Counted from the stretch's first letter, positions 51,991-60,821 are shown. The stretch: DNA of 64,000 bases from SVFI01 sp045535935 (GCA_045535935.1 JAZSMO010000049.1:54229-118228), one strand, 5' to 3'. The notes: generated by a model from the letters alone, not told the origin. Translations and numbers: made by a program.

Positions 51991-52653
51991 ATGTCACCAA
52001 GAAAAACATTTGATTCAGAGCTCAAAAGACTGCATGAGGATGTAGAAGAGATCGGAATGGCGGTTCAGGCTCTTTATATTAAATTGTTCTGGGCGCTTTC
52101 AGAAAAAAAGGAGGATGAACTTGTGGAGATTGCCAAAAGTGATCGTGATATCCATGCAATGCAGCGAAGTATTGAGAGTAGCTGTCTAAATCTGATTACC
52201 AAACAACAGCCGGTCGCAAGAGACCTGCGACAGGTAACGGCAGCGCTGAAGGCAGTCAATGATATCAGCAGAATCGGCGATCAGTGTGTGGACATTGCAG
52301 AGTTGCTCCTGCGTATGAATATGAAAGAGCTCTCTGAGTTTTCAGAACATCTAAGTAACATGATCGTTCAAACAAAAGAACAGTTATCGGAGGCTACCGA
52401 TGCATTTATGCAGAAAGATACGACGGTAGCAGCTGGGGTTATCGAAAAAGATGATCTCGTAGATGATCTTTTTAATCTGGTAAAGGATGATCTGATCCGC
52501 CACCTGAAAGAGGACGGGAAAGATCCGGATGACTGTATTGATGTTCTTATGATCGCAAAACACATTGAAAAAGTGGGTGACCATGCAGTCAATATGGCAG
52601 AGTGGGCCATTTTCCGCGAAACAGGCGAAATAAATAATGTTCAATTATTATAA
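51991..52653 (+). CDS. phoU: Phosphate regulator PhoU
   Basis: 220 residues, all helical, two PhoU repeats with metal-site text DRDIHAMQRSIESSCL, ALKAVNDISRIGDQCVDIAE and MIAKHIEKVGDHAVNMAEWA. It restrains PstSCAB and the Pho response when phosphate is ample. GGAGGAAA is six bases upstream. A terminator follows the gene. Confidence 0.96.
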   Translation: MSPRKTFDSELKRLHEDVEEIGMAVQALYIKLFWALSEKKEDELVEIAKSDRDIHAMQRSIESSCLNLITKQQPVARDLRQVTAALKAVNDISRIGDQCVDIAELLLRMNMKELSEFSEHLSNMIVQTKEQLSEATDAFMQKDTTVAAGVIEKDDLVDDLFNLVKDDLIRHLKEDGKDPDDCIDVLMIAKHIEKVGDHAVNMAEWAIFRETGEINNVQLL

Positions 52654-52664
52654 AATGATTGATG

Positions 52665-52688
52665 AAAAGACCCGAGAGGGTCTTTTTT
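52665..52688 (+). terminator. Terminator of the pst operon
   Basis: AAAAGACCC (52665-52673), loop GAGA, GGGTCTTTT (52678-52686), then more T. Confidence 0.92.
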
Positions 52689-52690
52689 GT

Positions 52691-52719
52691 TTGCCATCGA
52701 ATGTAAGTGACGTTATAAT
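52691..52719 (+). promoter_or_regulatory. Promoter placing transcription start at the ATG of the 2H gene
   Basis: TTGCCA (52691-52696) and consensus TATAAT (52714-52719) with 17 bp between. Seven bases after the -10 lies A52726, the first base of the start codon. Confidence 0.75.
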
Positions 52720-52725
52720 AAAGAC

Positions 52726-53274
52726 ATGTATCTTTTATCACTTTATTTTGATGAAAAAACCCATAAGAAAATTCAGTTGCTTATAGACAACATTGCTCGC
52801 GCAAGTGGGAATACTTATATGATTGACAAGGAGGTTCCGCCGCACATTACACTGATGGCATTCGAGTCGAAGCTTTCGCAGGAGAAACTGGTAAGCATAC
52901 TGGAAGAAGTTGTGTCAGGACAACCGGGAGGACGATTGCAATGGGTAACGGCGGGGGCTTTCTTTCCGCAGGTTGTATATCTTGCGCCGGTACTGAACGA
53001 ATATCTGCAGCAGCTCATGGAAAAGGTATATGATGCACTAGTGTCGCAGCCGGACACAAAAATACAATCCTGCTACCGGCCTTACAGCTGGCTTCCGCAC
53101 ACGACGGTAGCCAAGAAACTGTCGCAGGAAGAGATGCAGGCGGCGTTTGCAGTTTTGCAAAAAGAGTTTGCGCCGTTTGAAGGACAAGTGGTAAAAATCG
53201 GATTGTCGGAAACGACACCGAAAAGAGAAATTATAAGTTGGGATACGGAAAATAAAAGGGAGGATTTGACATGA
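52726..53274 (+). CDS. 2H phosphoesterase (2'-5' RNA ligase superfamily)
   Basis: 182 residues with the two catalytic HxT motifs of the 2H fold: PPHITLMAF near residue 44 and LPHTTVAKKL near 124. Members open or close 2'-5' or cyclic phosphate bonds in RNA or small nucleotides; the substrate here is unknown. No ribosome site lies before ATG 52726 and the predicted transcript begins at that A, so the mRNA seems leaderless. The stop overlaps the next gene's start (ATGA). Confidence 0.85.
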   Translation: MYLLSLYFDEKTHKKIQLLIDNIARASGNTYMIDKEVPPHITLMAFESKLSQEKLVSILEEVVSGQPGGRLQWVTAGAFFPQVVYLAPVLNEYLQQLMEKVYDALVSQPDTKIQSCYRPYSWLPHTTVAKKLSQEEMQAAFAVLQKEFAPFEGQVVKIGLSETTPKREIISWDTENKREDLT

Positions 53275-54269
53275 AAAAAAGAGTTTTGGCAATAGTGGTA
53301 CTTATGGTGATGTTGCTCACCGGCTGTTCCGTTGACCAGAGAGTCACTATCAACAATGACCTGTCATCGGATGTGGTGATGGATTGCTACACGACGGCGG
53401 CGGAGGAAGATGCCATCATGCAATCCATGTATGATATGGGAGCGGATAAAAGTACGACTTACCGGCAGTTGATGGAGAGCATGGAGTTTACTTATGGAGG
53501 AACTGCGAACATCGCCGGTGCAAAAAACAGCAGATATTCGATTTCTTCTAAAAATACGGCCAACGATACAAAGGGTATGTTTATGGAGTTGACCAATCAA
53601 AAGGCAGTTTATAATATAGCGACCCAGTCGGAGACACAGACACAGCAGATGTCCGGAAGTACATCCATGGACTATAATGATATGGGATTTTTTAAATTTA
53701 CAGTGAAATACCCGTTCAAAGTAGCCAAGGCTAACGGAGAACTGCAGGCGGACGGCTGTACGGTCGTGTACGATATTTTGGATTTAAATAAGAAAAAAGT
53801 ATCCCGTATCTATGCGCTCAGCACCTCTGCGTTGTCAGCATCCGACAAAGTGACAATCAAGGGTGTGAAAAATAAAAAAGCCTACAAAAAGCCTGTGACA
53901 GTGAAAGCGACTTGTGACGGTGTGATTGCATCCTTCAAGGTGAATGGCGTCGATCAGGCGGGAAACAGTTACTATGCAAAGAAAAACGGCAAATATGTTT
54001 TAGAGGTGGAAACCGCTTCCGGCAAAAAGGTTACCCGCATCTTCTATGTGGATAACAAAAAGCCGACGACCAACATTAAAAATAAAAAAACATACAAAAA
54101 GAATGTAAAGATTACATTCAAGGACAGCATCTCCGGTATAAAGAAAGCGACCTTAAACGGCAAGAAAATCAAATCCGGAAAGAAGGTTAAGAAAAACGGA
54201 AACTACGTGCTCAAAATCTATGACAAAGCAGGTAACGTAAAGAAGGTTAAATTTACGATTAAGAAATAA
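53271..54269 (+). CDS. Lipoprotein with Ig-like repeats
   Basis: 332 residues. Signal peptide with lipobox LLTGC-S near residue 19. Residues 20-175 hold an unnamed domain (DQRVTINNDLSSDVVMDCY). The rest is Lys-rich with two Ig-like repeats, about 190-265 and 265-332, each with NKK-YKK...KKNG-YVL-V text and ending in TRIFYVD or KKVKFTIKK. It is probably displayed on the cell surface; the high positive charge suggests binding to wall polymers. It is coupled to the 2H gene. Confidence 0.8.
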   Translation: MKKRVLAIVVLMVMLLTGCSVDQRVTINNDLSSDVVMDCYTTAAEEDAIMQSMYDMGADKSTTYRQLMESMEFTYGGTANIAGAKNSRYSISSKNTANDTKGMFMELTNQKAVYNIATQSETQTQQMSGSTSMDYNDMGFFKFTVKYPFKVAKANGELQADGCTVVYDILDLNKKKVSRIYALSTSALSASDKVTIKGVKNKKAYKKPVTVKATCDGVIASFKVNGVDQAGNSYYAKKNGKYVLEVETASGKKVTRIFYVDNKKPTTNIKNKKTYKKNVKITFKDSISGIKKATLNGKKIKSGKKVKKNGNYVLKIYDKAGNVKKVKFTIKK

Positions 54270-54277
54270 AAAACCGA

Positions 54278-54305
54278 AAGGGCTGCAGAAAAGCAGTCCT
54301 TTTTT
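54278..54305 (+). terminator. Terminator of the lipoprotein gene
   Basis: AAGGGCTGC (54278-54286) and GCAGTCCTT (54293-54301) with one G-T pair, then a T run. Confidence 0.8.
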
Positions 54306-54373
54306 ACTTCTTACCCCTCAAAATTTACCTCTTACCGAAATTGGGTTTACAATTTTGCAAACTTCGCTAAAAT
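54306..54373 (+). promoter_or_regulatory. LytTR-type direct repeat and promoter
   Basis: ACTTCTTACC (54306-54315) and ACCTCTTACC (54327-54336) repeat 21 bp apart, two helical turns, as LytTR/AgrA sites do. TTTACA (54346-54351) and TAAAAT (54368-54373) follow with a 16-bp spacer. Confidence 0.55.
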
Positions 54374-54404
54374 GGGATTTGTAAAGAGGAGATATGGCAG
54401 ATCA

Positions 54405-54863
54405 ATGAAGATTAAGATTGAAATTGATGAAAACTTAACAGAGGAAGAGATCGTCATCCGGGGAAGCAGTCTTACGGAAGAGATGGCAGCGGTGCAGAAG
54501 GCGGTGGCTGACGTACTGGCCAGGAAGCAGACGCTTACTTTTTACAAAAACGAAACGGAGTACTACATACCGCTCCAGGACGTTCTCTTCTTTGAAACGG
54601 ACGACGGCGGAATCAGCGCGCACACAGCCGACGACGTTTACACGGTGAAATACAAGCTCTATGAACTGGAAAAGGTTCTGCCGAGAAATTTCATCCGCGT
54701 GTCCAAATCGACGATACTGAATGTATCAAAAGTCTATTCGGTGGAACGCAATCTGACCGCATCCAGTATCGTACAGTTTGCGGGAAGTCACAAACAGGTA
54801 TACGTTTCGAGGTATTATTACAAATCCTTGAAAATCAGTCTTGAGGAAAAGAGGTTAAAGTAA
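54405..54863 (+). CDS. LytTR-domain transcription regulator without receiver domain
   Basis: 152 residues. The C-terminal LytTR DNA-binding domain runs from about 50: TFYKNETEYYIPLQDVLFFE, VYTVKYKLYELEKVLPRNFI and RVSKSTILNVSKV. The N-terminal 50 residues are helical and have no phospho-acceptor receiver. ATG 54405 is chosen because it starts the MKIKIEID text; GAGGAG lies 13 bases upstream, so spacing is long, and ATG 54372 is possible. It is followed directly by a LiaF-like membrane protein gene, a common pairing in Firmicutes. Confidence 0.9.
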   Translation: MKIKIEIDENLTEEEIVIRGSSLTEEMAAVQKAVADVLARKQTLTFYKNETEYYIPLQDVLFFETDDGGISAHTADDVYTVKYKLYELEKVLPRNFIRVSKSTILNVSKVYSVERNLTASSIVQFAGSHKQVYVSRYYYKSLKISLEEKRLK

Positions 54864-55565
54864 ATGAAAAAAGAAAATTTATTTTGGGGATTATTTCTGA
54901 TCGCAGCAGCAGTATTTATTTTGGTAGCAAAACTCGGTATGTTTCCGGATATGAGTGTGGTGAAGATTTTTCTGACCATGTTTTTCGGTATCTGGCTTTT
55001 CAGCAGTGTTGTTAAACTGGAATTTCCGGGTGTGTTTTTCAGTCTGGCATTTCTCGGTATTTTATATGATGAGCAGCTCGGTATCACGGCTATTACGCCT
55101 TGGACGATCCTGCTTGTTGCAACATTGCTCAGCATCGGAGTCAGCCTTCTCTGGCGTCCGAGAAAAAAGATGAAAAAAGCAACACATCGTGAGATCGAAG
55201 GCAGAGATTTTGTTGTCTACGACGAAGAAGACGGAAGTCAGTTTGATTTCAGTTCTTCTTTTGCGGGAAGCATCAAATATGTCAATTCCGACAATTTTGA
55301 ATCAGCCAACATTGAGGCCAGATTCGCCGGAATGAAAGTATATTTTGACAATGCAATCATTCAAAGCGGACACGCTACTGTGCATCTGGATGTCTCCTTT
55401 GCGGGAGTTGAGCTCTATGTACCGAAGGAATGGCGAGTGGAAAATCTCATGACCTCCTCCTTCGGCGGTGTGGAAGAAAAAAACAGAAGTGTGGGTGAAG
55501 GCGGTCCGATCCTCACTCTTCGCGGACACGTCAGCCTCGGCGGGGTCACGATATTATATGTGTAA
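54864..55565 (+). CDS. LiaF-like membrane protein (DUF2154/LiaF C-terminal domain)
   Basis: 233 residues: four membrane helices in the first 100 residues, then a beta-helix-like C-terminal domain with repeated VYFDNA, HATVHLDVSFAGVELYVPKE and SFGGVEEKNR, typical of the LiaF/cell-wall-active antibiotic response family. It begins right at the end of the LytTR gene. The pair probably reports on or answers envelope stress, with LiaF-type protein as the membrane-side modulator (inference from family). Confidence 0.88.
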   Translation: MKKENLFWGLFLIAAAVFILVAKLGMFPDMSVVKIFLTMFFGIWLFSSVVKLEFPGVFFSLAFLGILYDEQLGITAITPWTILLVATLLSIGVSLLWRPRKKMKKATHREIEGRDFVVYDEEDGSQFDFSSSFAGSIKYVNSDNFESANIEARFAGMKVYFDNAIIQSGHATVHLDVSFAGVELYVPKEWRVENLMTSSFGGVEEKNRSVGEGGPILTLRGHVSLGGVTILYV

Positions 55566-55582
55566 TTGAATTAGAAACAAAA

Positions 55583-55626
55583 GGCCGGCCGGGTCAGATA
55601 TATCAATATCCGGTCGGTCATTTTTT
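55583..55626 (+). terminator. Terminator of the LytTR-LiaF pair
   Basis: GGCCGGCCGG (55583-55592) pairs, with G-U pairs, with CCGGTCGGTC (55610-55619), followed by A and six T. Confidence 0.82.
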
Positions 55627-55649
55627 GTGCAAAAATTCAAGCATAACGA

Positions 55650-55678
55650 TTGAGATAATGTGAAAAATATAGTAATAT
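55650..55678 (+). promoter_or_regulatory. Promoter of the phosphofructokinase gene
   Basis: TTGAGA (55650-55655) and TAATAT (55673-55678) with a 17-bp spacer. Confidence 0.6.
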
Positions 55679-55746
55679 AAAAATAGTGTGATGATTTAAA
55701 GCGTCACTATGCAAAAATGAGAAAAACAGACAGGAGGAAATGGTAC

Positions 55747-56823
55747 ATGAAAAGAATCGGAATGTTGACAAGCGGCGGCGATTGCCAGGCCTTAAATGCA
55801 GCAATGCGCGGTGTTGTAAAGAGTATTACAAATGCGGAGAAAGATGTTGAAATCTACGGATTTTTAGATGGTTACAAGGGTCTTATTTACGGTAACTTCC
55901 GCATGCTGACCGGAAAAGACTTTTCCGGAATATTGACAAAGGGCGGAACGATTCTCGGAAGCAGCCGTACTCCTTTTAAATTGATGCGTGAGCCGGATGA
56001 AAACGGGCTGGACAAGGTGGAAGCGATGAAACAGAATTATCACAAGCTTCAGCTGGATTGCCTCGTGATTCTCGGCGGTAACGGAACACACAAAACAGCT
56101 AATCTGCTCCGCGAGGAAGGGCTCAATGTTGTGACACTTCCAAAGACGATCGACAATGACCTTTGGGGAACCGATATGACCTTCGGCTTCCAGAGTGCAG
56201 TAAATATCGCAACAGAAGCTATTGACTGTATCCATACGACAGCAGCTTCCCATGGACGTGTATTTATCGTGGAAGTCATGGGACATAAGGTTGGCTGGCT
56301 GACACTGAATGCAGGTATGGCCGGCGGTGCGGATATCATCCTCATTCCTGAGATTCCGTACGACATCGACAGTGTGGTGAAGAAGATTGACGAGCGCATG
56401 AAAAACGGAAGCCGTTTCACCATCCTTGCGGTGGCTGAGGGTGCGATTTCCAAGAAAGATGCTAAGTTATCCAAGAAAGAATATAAAGAGAAACTGAAAA
56501 AATCTCCATACCCTTCTGTTTCCTACGAAGTGGCAGCAGAGATTCAGGAAAAGGGCGGTTACGATGTGCGCGTGACGGTTCCGGGACATACACAGCGCGG
56601 CGGAAGCCCATGTCCGTATGACCGTGTATTTGCATCCCGTCTCGGCTCGGAAGCCGGAAGACTGATCTTAAACGGCGAGTACGGATTCATGGTCGGTATC
56701 AAAAATCGTGAGATCATCAAAGTGCCTCTCGAAGAAGTAGCAGGTAAACTTAAAATGGTTTCGCCGGATGCGACGATCGTACAGGAAGCAAAGATGCTCG
56801 GTATCTGCTTCGGAGACGAATAA
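55747..56823 (+). CDS. pfkA: 6-phosphofructokinase with mixed ATP/PPi signature
   Basis: 358 residues. MLTSGGDCQALNAAMRG at the N-terminus, LILGGNGT-type loop at 110-114 (GGNGT), PKTIDND at 132-138 with catalytic Asp136, and GRVFIVEVMGHKVGWL. It phosphorylates fructose 6-phosphate. In Escherichia numbering, Gly104 is kept (typical of ATP use) but residue 124 is Lys (typical of PPi enzymes), and Asp103 is Asn. The phosphate donor therefore cannot be read from sequence. AGGAGGAAA precedes ATG 55747. Confidence 0.9.
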   Translation: MKRIGMLTSGGDCQALNAAMRGVVKSITNAEKDVEIYGFLDGYKGLIYGNFRMLTGKDFSGILTKGGTILGSSRTPFKLMREPDENGLDKVEAMKQNYHKLQLDCLVILGGNGTHKTANLLREEGLNVVTLPKTIDNDLWGTDMTFGFQSAVNIATEAIDCIHTTAASHGRVFIVEVMGHKVGWLTLNAGMAGGADIILIPEIPYDIDSVVKKIDERMKNGSRFTILAVAEGAISKKDAKLSKKEYKEKLKKSPYPSVSYEVAAEIQEKGGYDVRVTVPGHTQRGGSPCPYDRVFASRLGSEAGRLILNGEYGFMVGIKNREIIKVPLEEVAGKLKMVSPDATIVQEAKMLGICFGDE

Positions 56824-56851
56824 TTGAAATTTTACCGAAAAGGGGATTTTT

Positions 56852-58438
56852 ATGTCCTATCAGGCATTATATCGTAAGTTCCGTCCGGATACATTCAAGG
56901 ATGTAAAGGGACAGGATCATATCGTTACAACTTTACAAAATCAGATAAAAGCAGAGAGAGTCGGCCATGCCTACCTGTTCTGCGGAACGAGAGGAACCGG
57001 TAAGACGACCATTGCCAAAATTCTGGCAAAAGCTGTCAACTGTGAGAACCCGACGGATGGCAATCCGTGCGGCGAATGCAAAATGTGTCGTGCCATTGCA
57101 GCGGGAGCCAGCATGAATGTCATTGAGATTGATGCGGCGTCCAACAACGGTGTCGACAATATCCGTGAGATTGTCGATGAGGTTTCGTTCTCGCCGGCAG
57201 AAGGCAAGTTCAAAGTATACATCATTGACGAGGTTCACATGTTGTCCATAGGAGCGTTCAATGCATTGCTCAAAACATTGGAAGAACCGCCGTCTTATGT
57301 GATTTTTATATTGGCGACAACAGAATCCCACAAGATTCCGGTCACCATTCATTCCCGCTGTCAGAGATATGATTTCAAGCGTATTTCCATCGAGACAATC
57401 GCAGATCGCTTGAGGGATTTGATGGCGCAGGAACAGGTTGATATTGAGGAAAAGGCGCTCCGCTATGTTGCGAAAGCGGCGGATGGTTCTATGCGTGATG
57501 CGCTCAGCCTTTTGGACCAGTGTATTGCATTCCATTACGGAGAAAAATTAACCTATGATATGGCGCTCGATGTGCTCGGCGCAGTGGATAACGCAGTGTT
57601 CGGAAGAATGCTTCGAATGATTGCGGCCAAGGATGTGCTCGGGGCGATCACTCTTTTGGAAGAAATCATTTATCAGGGACGTGAACTGACACAGTTCGTC
57701 ACGGATTTTACTTGGTATTTGAGAAATCTGCTTCTGCTCAAAAGCTCAGACGGAATAGAGGACATCATCGATGCTTCTTCCGACAATCTGGCGCTGATGA
57801 AAGAGGAAGCCGAGCTGGTGGATGCCAATGCGATTATGCGCTATATTCGTATTTTTTCCGAACTTTCCGGACAGCTCAAATATGCTACCGCCAAGCGGAT
57901 TATGCTCGAGATGGCGATTATTAAGTTGTGCAGACCGGCGATGGAAGTCAAAAACGATGCACTCCTTGAGCGTATCCGTGATTTGGAAGAAAAGCTGAAA
58001 AGCGGTGCATATGCAGTCGGTGCGACGGCCGGATCGGCGACAGAAGCAGCAAACACAGGTGCTGTGCCGCAGGTAAAAAGTGAGCCTTTGCAAACTAAGG
58101 TTCCACTTCCGAAGGCGGTACCGGAGGATGTGCAGGAGGTTGTGAAACGTTGGGGCGCAATTGTTCACAGTACCGGACAGCCGATGCAAACTTATCTTGC
58201 GGGAGCTAAACTGAGTCTCGGCGGTGACAACAGATTACTGATTGTCGTTGCAGACGGTCTCAAATCGGATTATTTCCTGAAGCATGAGGACAATATGCAG
58301 CATTTAAAGGATTGCATTTGTCAGGCGGCGGGAAAAGAAATTGCAATAGAGGTCAAACCGCTGCAGAAGCAGCAAAATTTTGACGCAGCCTATGTGGATC
58401 TCTCTCAGGTGATCCATATGGATATAGATGTAGAATAA
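56852..58438 (+). CDS. dnaX: DNA polymerase III gamma/tau subunit
   Basis: 528 residues. SYQALYRKFRPDTFKDVKGQ, Walker A CGTRGTGKTTIAK, the four-Cys zinc module (CENPTDGNPCGECKMC), IIDEVHMLS and ATTESHKIPVTIHSRCQRYD. The C-terminal tau region is short and Ala/Pro-rich before a final domain. It is the clamp-loader ATPase. It is first in dnaX-ybaB-recR, the standard bacterial order. Confidence 0.96.
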   Translation: MSYQALYRKFRPDTFKDVKGQDHIVTTLQNQIKAERVGHAYLFCGTRGTGKTTIAKILAKAVNCENPTDGNPCGECKMCRAIAAGASMNVIEIDAASNNGVDNIREIVDEVSFSPAEGKFKVYIIDEVHMLSIGAFNALLKTLEEPPSYVIFILATTESHKIPVTIHSRCQRYDFKRISIETIADRLRDLMAQEQVDIEEKALRYVAKAADGSMRDALSLLDQCIAFHYGEKLTYDMALDVLGAVDNAVFGRMLRMIAAKDVLGAITLLEEIIYQGRELTQFVTDFTWYLRNLLLLKSSDGIEDIIDASSDNLALMKEEAELVDANAIMRYIRIFSELSGQLKYATAKRIMLEMAIIKLCRPAMEVKNDALLERIRDLEEKLKSGAYAVGATAGSATEAANTGAVPQVKSEPLQTKVPLPKAVPEDVQEVVKRWGAIVHSTGQPMQTYLAGAKLSLGGDNRLLIVVADGLKSDYFLKHEDNMQHLKDCICQAAGKEIAIEVKPLQKQQNFDAAYVDLSQVIHMDIDVE

Positions 58439-58459
58439 AATTAGCAGGAGGATATAAAT

Positions 58460-58795
58460 ATGGCAAAAAGAGGTGGATTTCAGGGCGGAATGCCTGGAAA
58501 TATGAACAACCTTATGAAACAGGCGCAGAGAATGCAGCGTCAGATGGAGGAAAAGCAGCAGGAGCTGGAAGAAAAAGAGTTCTCTGCGACAGCAGGCGGC
58601 GGTGCTGTGGAAGTGACAGTGACAGGTAAGAAGACTGTCAGCAAAGTGAAACTTGACAAAGATGCAGTGGATCCGGATGATGTTGAAATGTTAGAAGACC
58701 TGATTATGGCGGCTATGAATGAGGCGTTAGCAAAAGCTGACGAAGCGAGTGCAGCCATGATGGGCGGAATGAATCTCGGAGGATTTCCGTTCTAA
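58460..58795 (+). CDS. YbaB/EbfC nucleoid-associated protein
   Basis: 111 residues. NLMKQAQRMQRQMEEKQQEL, then VEVTVTGKKTVSKVKLDKD and DLIMAAMNEALAKADE are the YbaB family text; the extra Met/Gly-rich ends are common in Clostridia. It binds DNA as a dimer and is always near dnaX and recR. AGGAGG is eight bases upstream. Its last base is the first base of the recR start. Confidence 0.95.
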   Translation: MAKRGGFQGGMPGNMNNLMKQAQRMQRQMEEKQQELEEKEFSATAGGGAVEVTVTGKKTVSKVKLDKDAVDPDDVEMLEDLIMAAMNEALAKADEASAAMMGGMNLGGFPF

Positions 58796-59394
58796 TGGAC
58801 CTTTACAGCGGATATATCAATAAGTTAATTGAACAGTTTTCTTCTTTGCCGGGAATCGGCAATAAGTCTGCACAGCGACTTGCGTTCCATATGGTCAATA
58901 TGCCAAAGGAGCAGGTGGAGCATTTTGCAAAGACAATCGTGGAAGCGCGCAACAATGTGTGCTACTGCGAGGAGTGCTACACGTTGACAGATAATAAGAT
59001 TTGTCCGATTTGTGCCAATGCCAAAAGGGACCACTCGACGATTATGGTTGTGGAAAATACGAGGGATTTGGCAGCTTACGAAAAGACCGGAAAGTACAAG
59101 GGGATTTATCATGTGTTGCATGGTGCGATTTCGCCTATGCTCGGAGTGGGGCCATCCGACATTAAGTTGAAGGAGTTGATCACGCGCTTGCAGAGCGATG
59201 AGGTACAGGAGGTTATCATTGCCACCAATTCCAGTCTGGAAGGCGAGACGACAGCTATGTATATCAGTAAACTCATCAAACCGACGGGGATTAAAGTTAC
59301 GAGAATTGCCAGCGGAGTTCCGGTGGGCGGAGATTTGGAATACATTGATGAAGTAACACTTTTGAGGGCTCTAGAGGGAAGAACAGAGTTATAA
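58795..59394 (+). CDS. recR: Recombination mediator RecR
   Basis: 199 residues: helix-hairpin-helix SLPGIGNKSAQRLAFHM, zinc finger CEECYTLTDNKICPICANAK, Toprim domain with VVENTRDLAAYEKTGKYKGI and HVLHGAISPM, and a final Walker-B-like region. It acts with RecO to load RecA at gaps. The start overlaps the ybaB stop (TAATG). Confidence 0.97.
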   Translation: MDLYSGYINKLIEQFSSLPGIGNKSAQRLAFHMVNMPKEQVEHFAKTIVEARNNVCYCEECYTLTDNKICPICANAKRDHSTIMVVENTRDLAAYEKTGKYKGIYHVLHGAISPMLGVGPSDIKLKELITRLQSDEVQEVIIATNSSLEGETTAMYISKLIKPTGIKVTRIASGVPVGGDLEYIDEVTLLRALEGRTEL

Positions 59395-59413
59395 AAAGCA
59401 CGGAGGAAAGACC

Positions 59414-60463
59414 ATGATTACAGAAAAGAAATTCGGAAGAACTTTGGATAAGGAAGATATTATTCTTTATTCCTTAAAAAATGCCAACGGCGTACAGGCA
59501 GATGTTATGAATTACGGTGCGATTCTCGTCAATCTTTTTGTGCCGAACAAGGCGGGAGAGGTTGCAGATATCGTTCTTGGATATGATCAGGCGAAGGATT
59601 ATTTTGTCAACGGAAGTTGCTTTGGAGCAACTATCGGACCGGTTGCGAACAGAACGGCGAAGGGATGCTTTGAGATTGACGGTACAATCTACAATCTGGT
59701 GATCAACGACAATGATAACAATCTGCACAGCGACGGTGATGCGGGTCTTCATAAGGTTCTCTGGACGGCGGAGAAAAATGAGGCGGACAATGCGGTTGTT
59801 TTCACAAGAAAATGTAAGGACGGAGAACTTGGTTTTCCGGGTAATCGTGAGTTTAAGGTAACTTATAAGTTAACCGAGGACAACGCTCTTGAAATTCACT
59901 ACTATGCATCTACAGATAAAAAGACTCTGGTAAATCCGACAAACCATACATACTTTAATCTCAAGGGTCATGATTGTGAAAAGACCATTGAGGATGAAAA
60001 AGTATGGATTAAGGCATCCAATTACACCAAGGTTCGCATGCATGCGATTCCGACAGGTGAGATTGCACCGGTAGCGGGAACACCGTTTGATTTCACACAG
60101 ATGAAAAAAGTGTCACAGGATATCGATGCAGAGCATGTGCAGCTTGCTCTTGTAAAAGGCTATGACCACAACTTTGTGATCGATGATTATGAAGAAGGAA
60201 AGCTTCAGAAGATTGCAGAGGTTGTCGATGATGAAGCGGGCAGAGCCATGGAAGTGTACACCGATCTTCCGGGAGTTCAGTTGTACACAGGTAACAATAT
60301 GGAACCGGAATTCGGAAAAGAAGGTGCATATTACCCATGTAGAGGCGGTCTGTGTCTGGAGACACAGTTTTTCCCAAACAGTGCAAAGCAGGAAGGCTTT
60401 ATCAAACCGGTAGTTGCACCTGAGAAACCTTTTGAATCGGTAACGGTTTACAAATTTGTTTAA
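59414..60463 (+). CDS. galM: Galactose mutarotase (aldose 1-epimerase)
   Basis: 349 residues. MNYGAILVNLFVPNKAGEVA, GPVANRTAKGCFEIDG, NDNDNNLHSDGDAGLHKVLW, NPTNHTYFNLKGH (catalytic His) and the final GGLCLETQFFPNS (catalytic Glu). It interconverts sugar anomers in the cytoplasm. GGAGGAAA is seven bases upstream. It sits downstream of recR without a terminator, so it may be read through. Confidence 0.95.
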   Translation: MITEKKFGRTLDKEDIILYSLKNANGVQADVMNYGAILVNLFVPNKAGEVADIVLGYDQAKDYFVNGSCFGATIGPVANRTAKGCFEIDGTIYNLVINDNDNNLHSDGDAGLHKVLWTAEKNEADNAVVFTRKCKDGELGFPGNREFKVTYKLTEDNALEIHYYASTDKKTLVNPTNHTYFNLKGHDCEKTIEDEKVWIKASNYTKVRMHAIPTGEIAPVAGTPFDFTQMKKVSQDIDAEHVQLALVKGYDHNFVIDDYEEGKLQKIAEVVDDEAGRAMEVYTDLPGVQLYTGNNMEPEFGKEGAYYPCRGGLCLETQFFPNSAKQEGFIKPVVAPEKPFESVTVYKFV

Positions 60464-60488
60464 AATTTAGCAGAAGGACGGAGAAGAT

Positions 60489-60773
60489 ATGGAAAATCAG
60501 GCTGAAAAGAAAGAGAAAAACGATATACTCAAAAAAACGACAGCAACCAATCTTTGGCTTCGGATTTTTATCGCCGGATTTTTAATATATCTTGCTTATA
60601 CAATAGGAATTGATCTTGGGAATGCGACCGGAAAAGATATATGGATTCTCGGCGGTGCGACGGTGCTTTTCGCTGTTTCCGGACTTGTGATTGCGGGATG
60701 GTCTTTGTATCGTCTGGTGAAAAAGGACTACTATGATCCGATTTTTGACGACGAGGAAAATGATTCGCAATAA
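60489..60773 (+). CDS. Small two-helix membrane protein
   Basis: 94 residues: charged N-terminus, membrane helices at about 18-36 and 46-70, acidic tail DPIFDDEENDSQ. No named family is recognised. GGACGGAGAA lies upstream. It is followed by a terminator. Confidence 0.7.
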   Translation: MENQAEKKEKNDILKKTTATNLWLRIFIAGFLIYLAYTIGIDLGNATGKDIWILGGATVLFAVSGLVIAGWSLYRLVKKDYYDPIFDDEENDSQ

Positions 60774-60821
60774 ATACTTCTTTTCGAGTGAAAAGGAAAG
60801 AACAAAAAAGAATATAATGAC

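Noticed and set aside
57712..57924. Internal and opposite-strand open frames within dnaX, rlmD, proS and other long genes
   Set aside because: They lie wholly inside well-supported genes, lack ribosome sites and show no protein family character.
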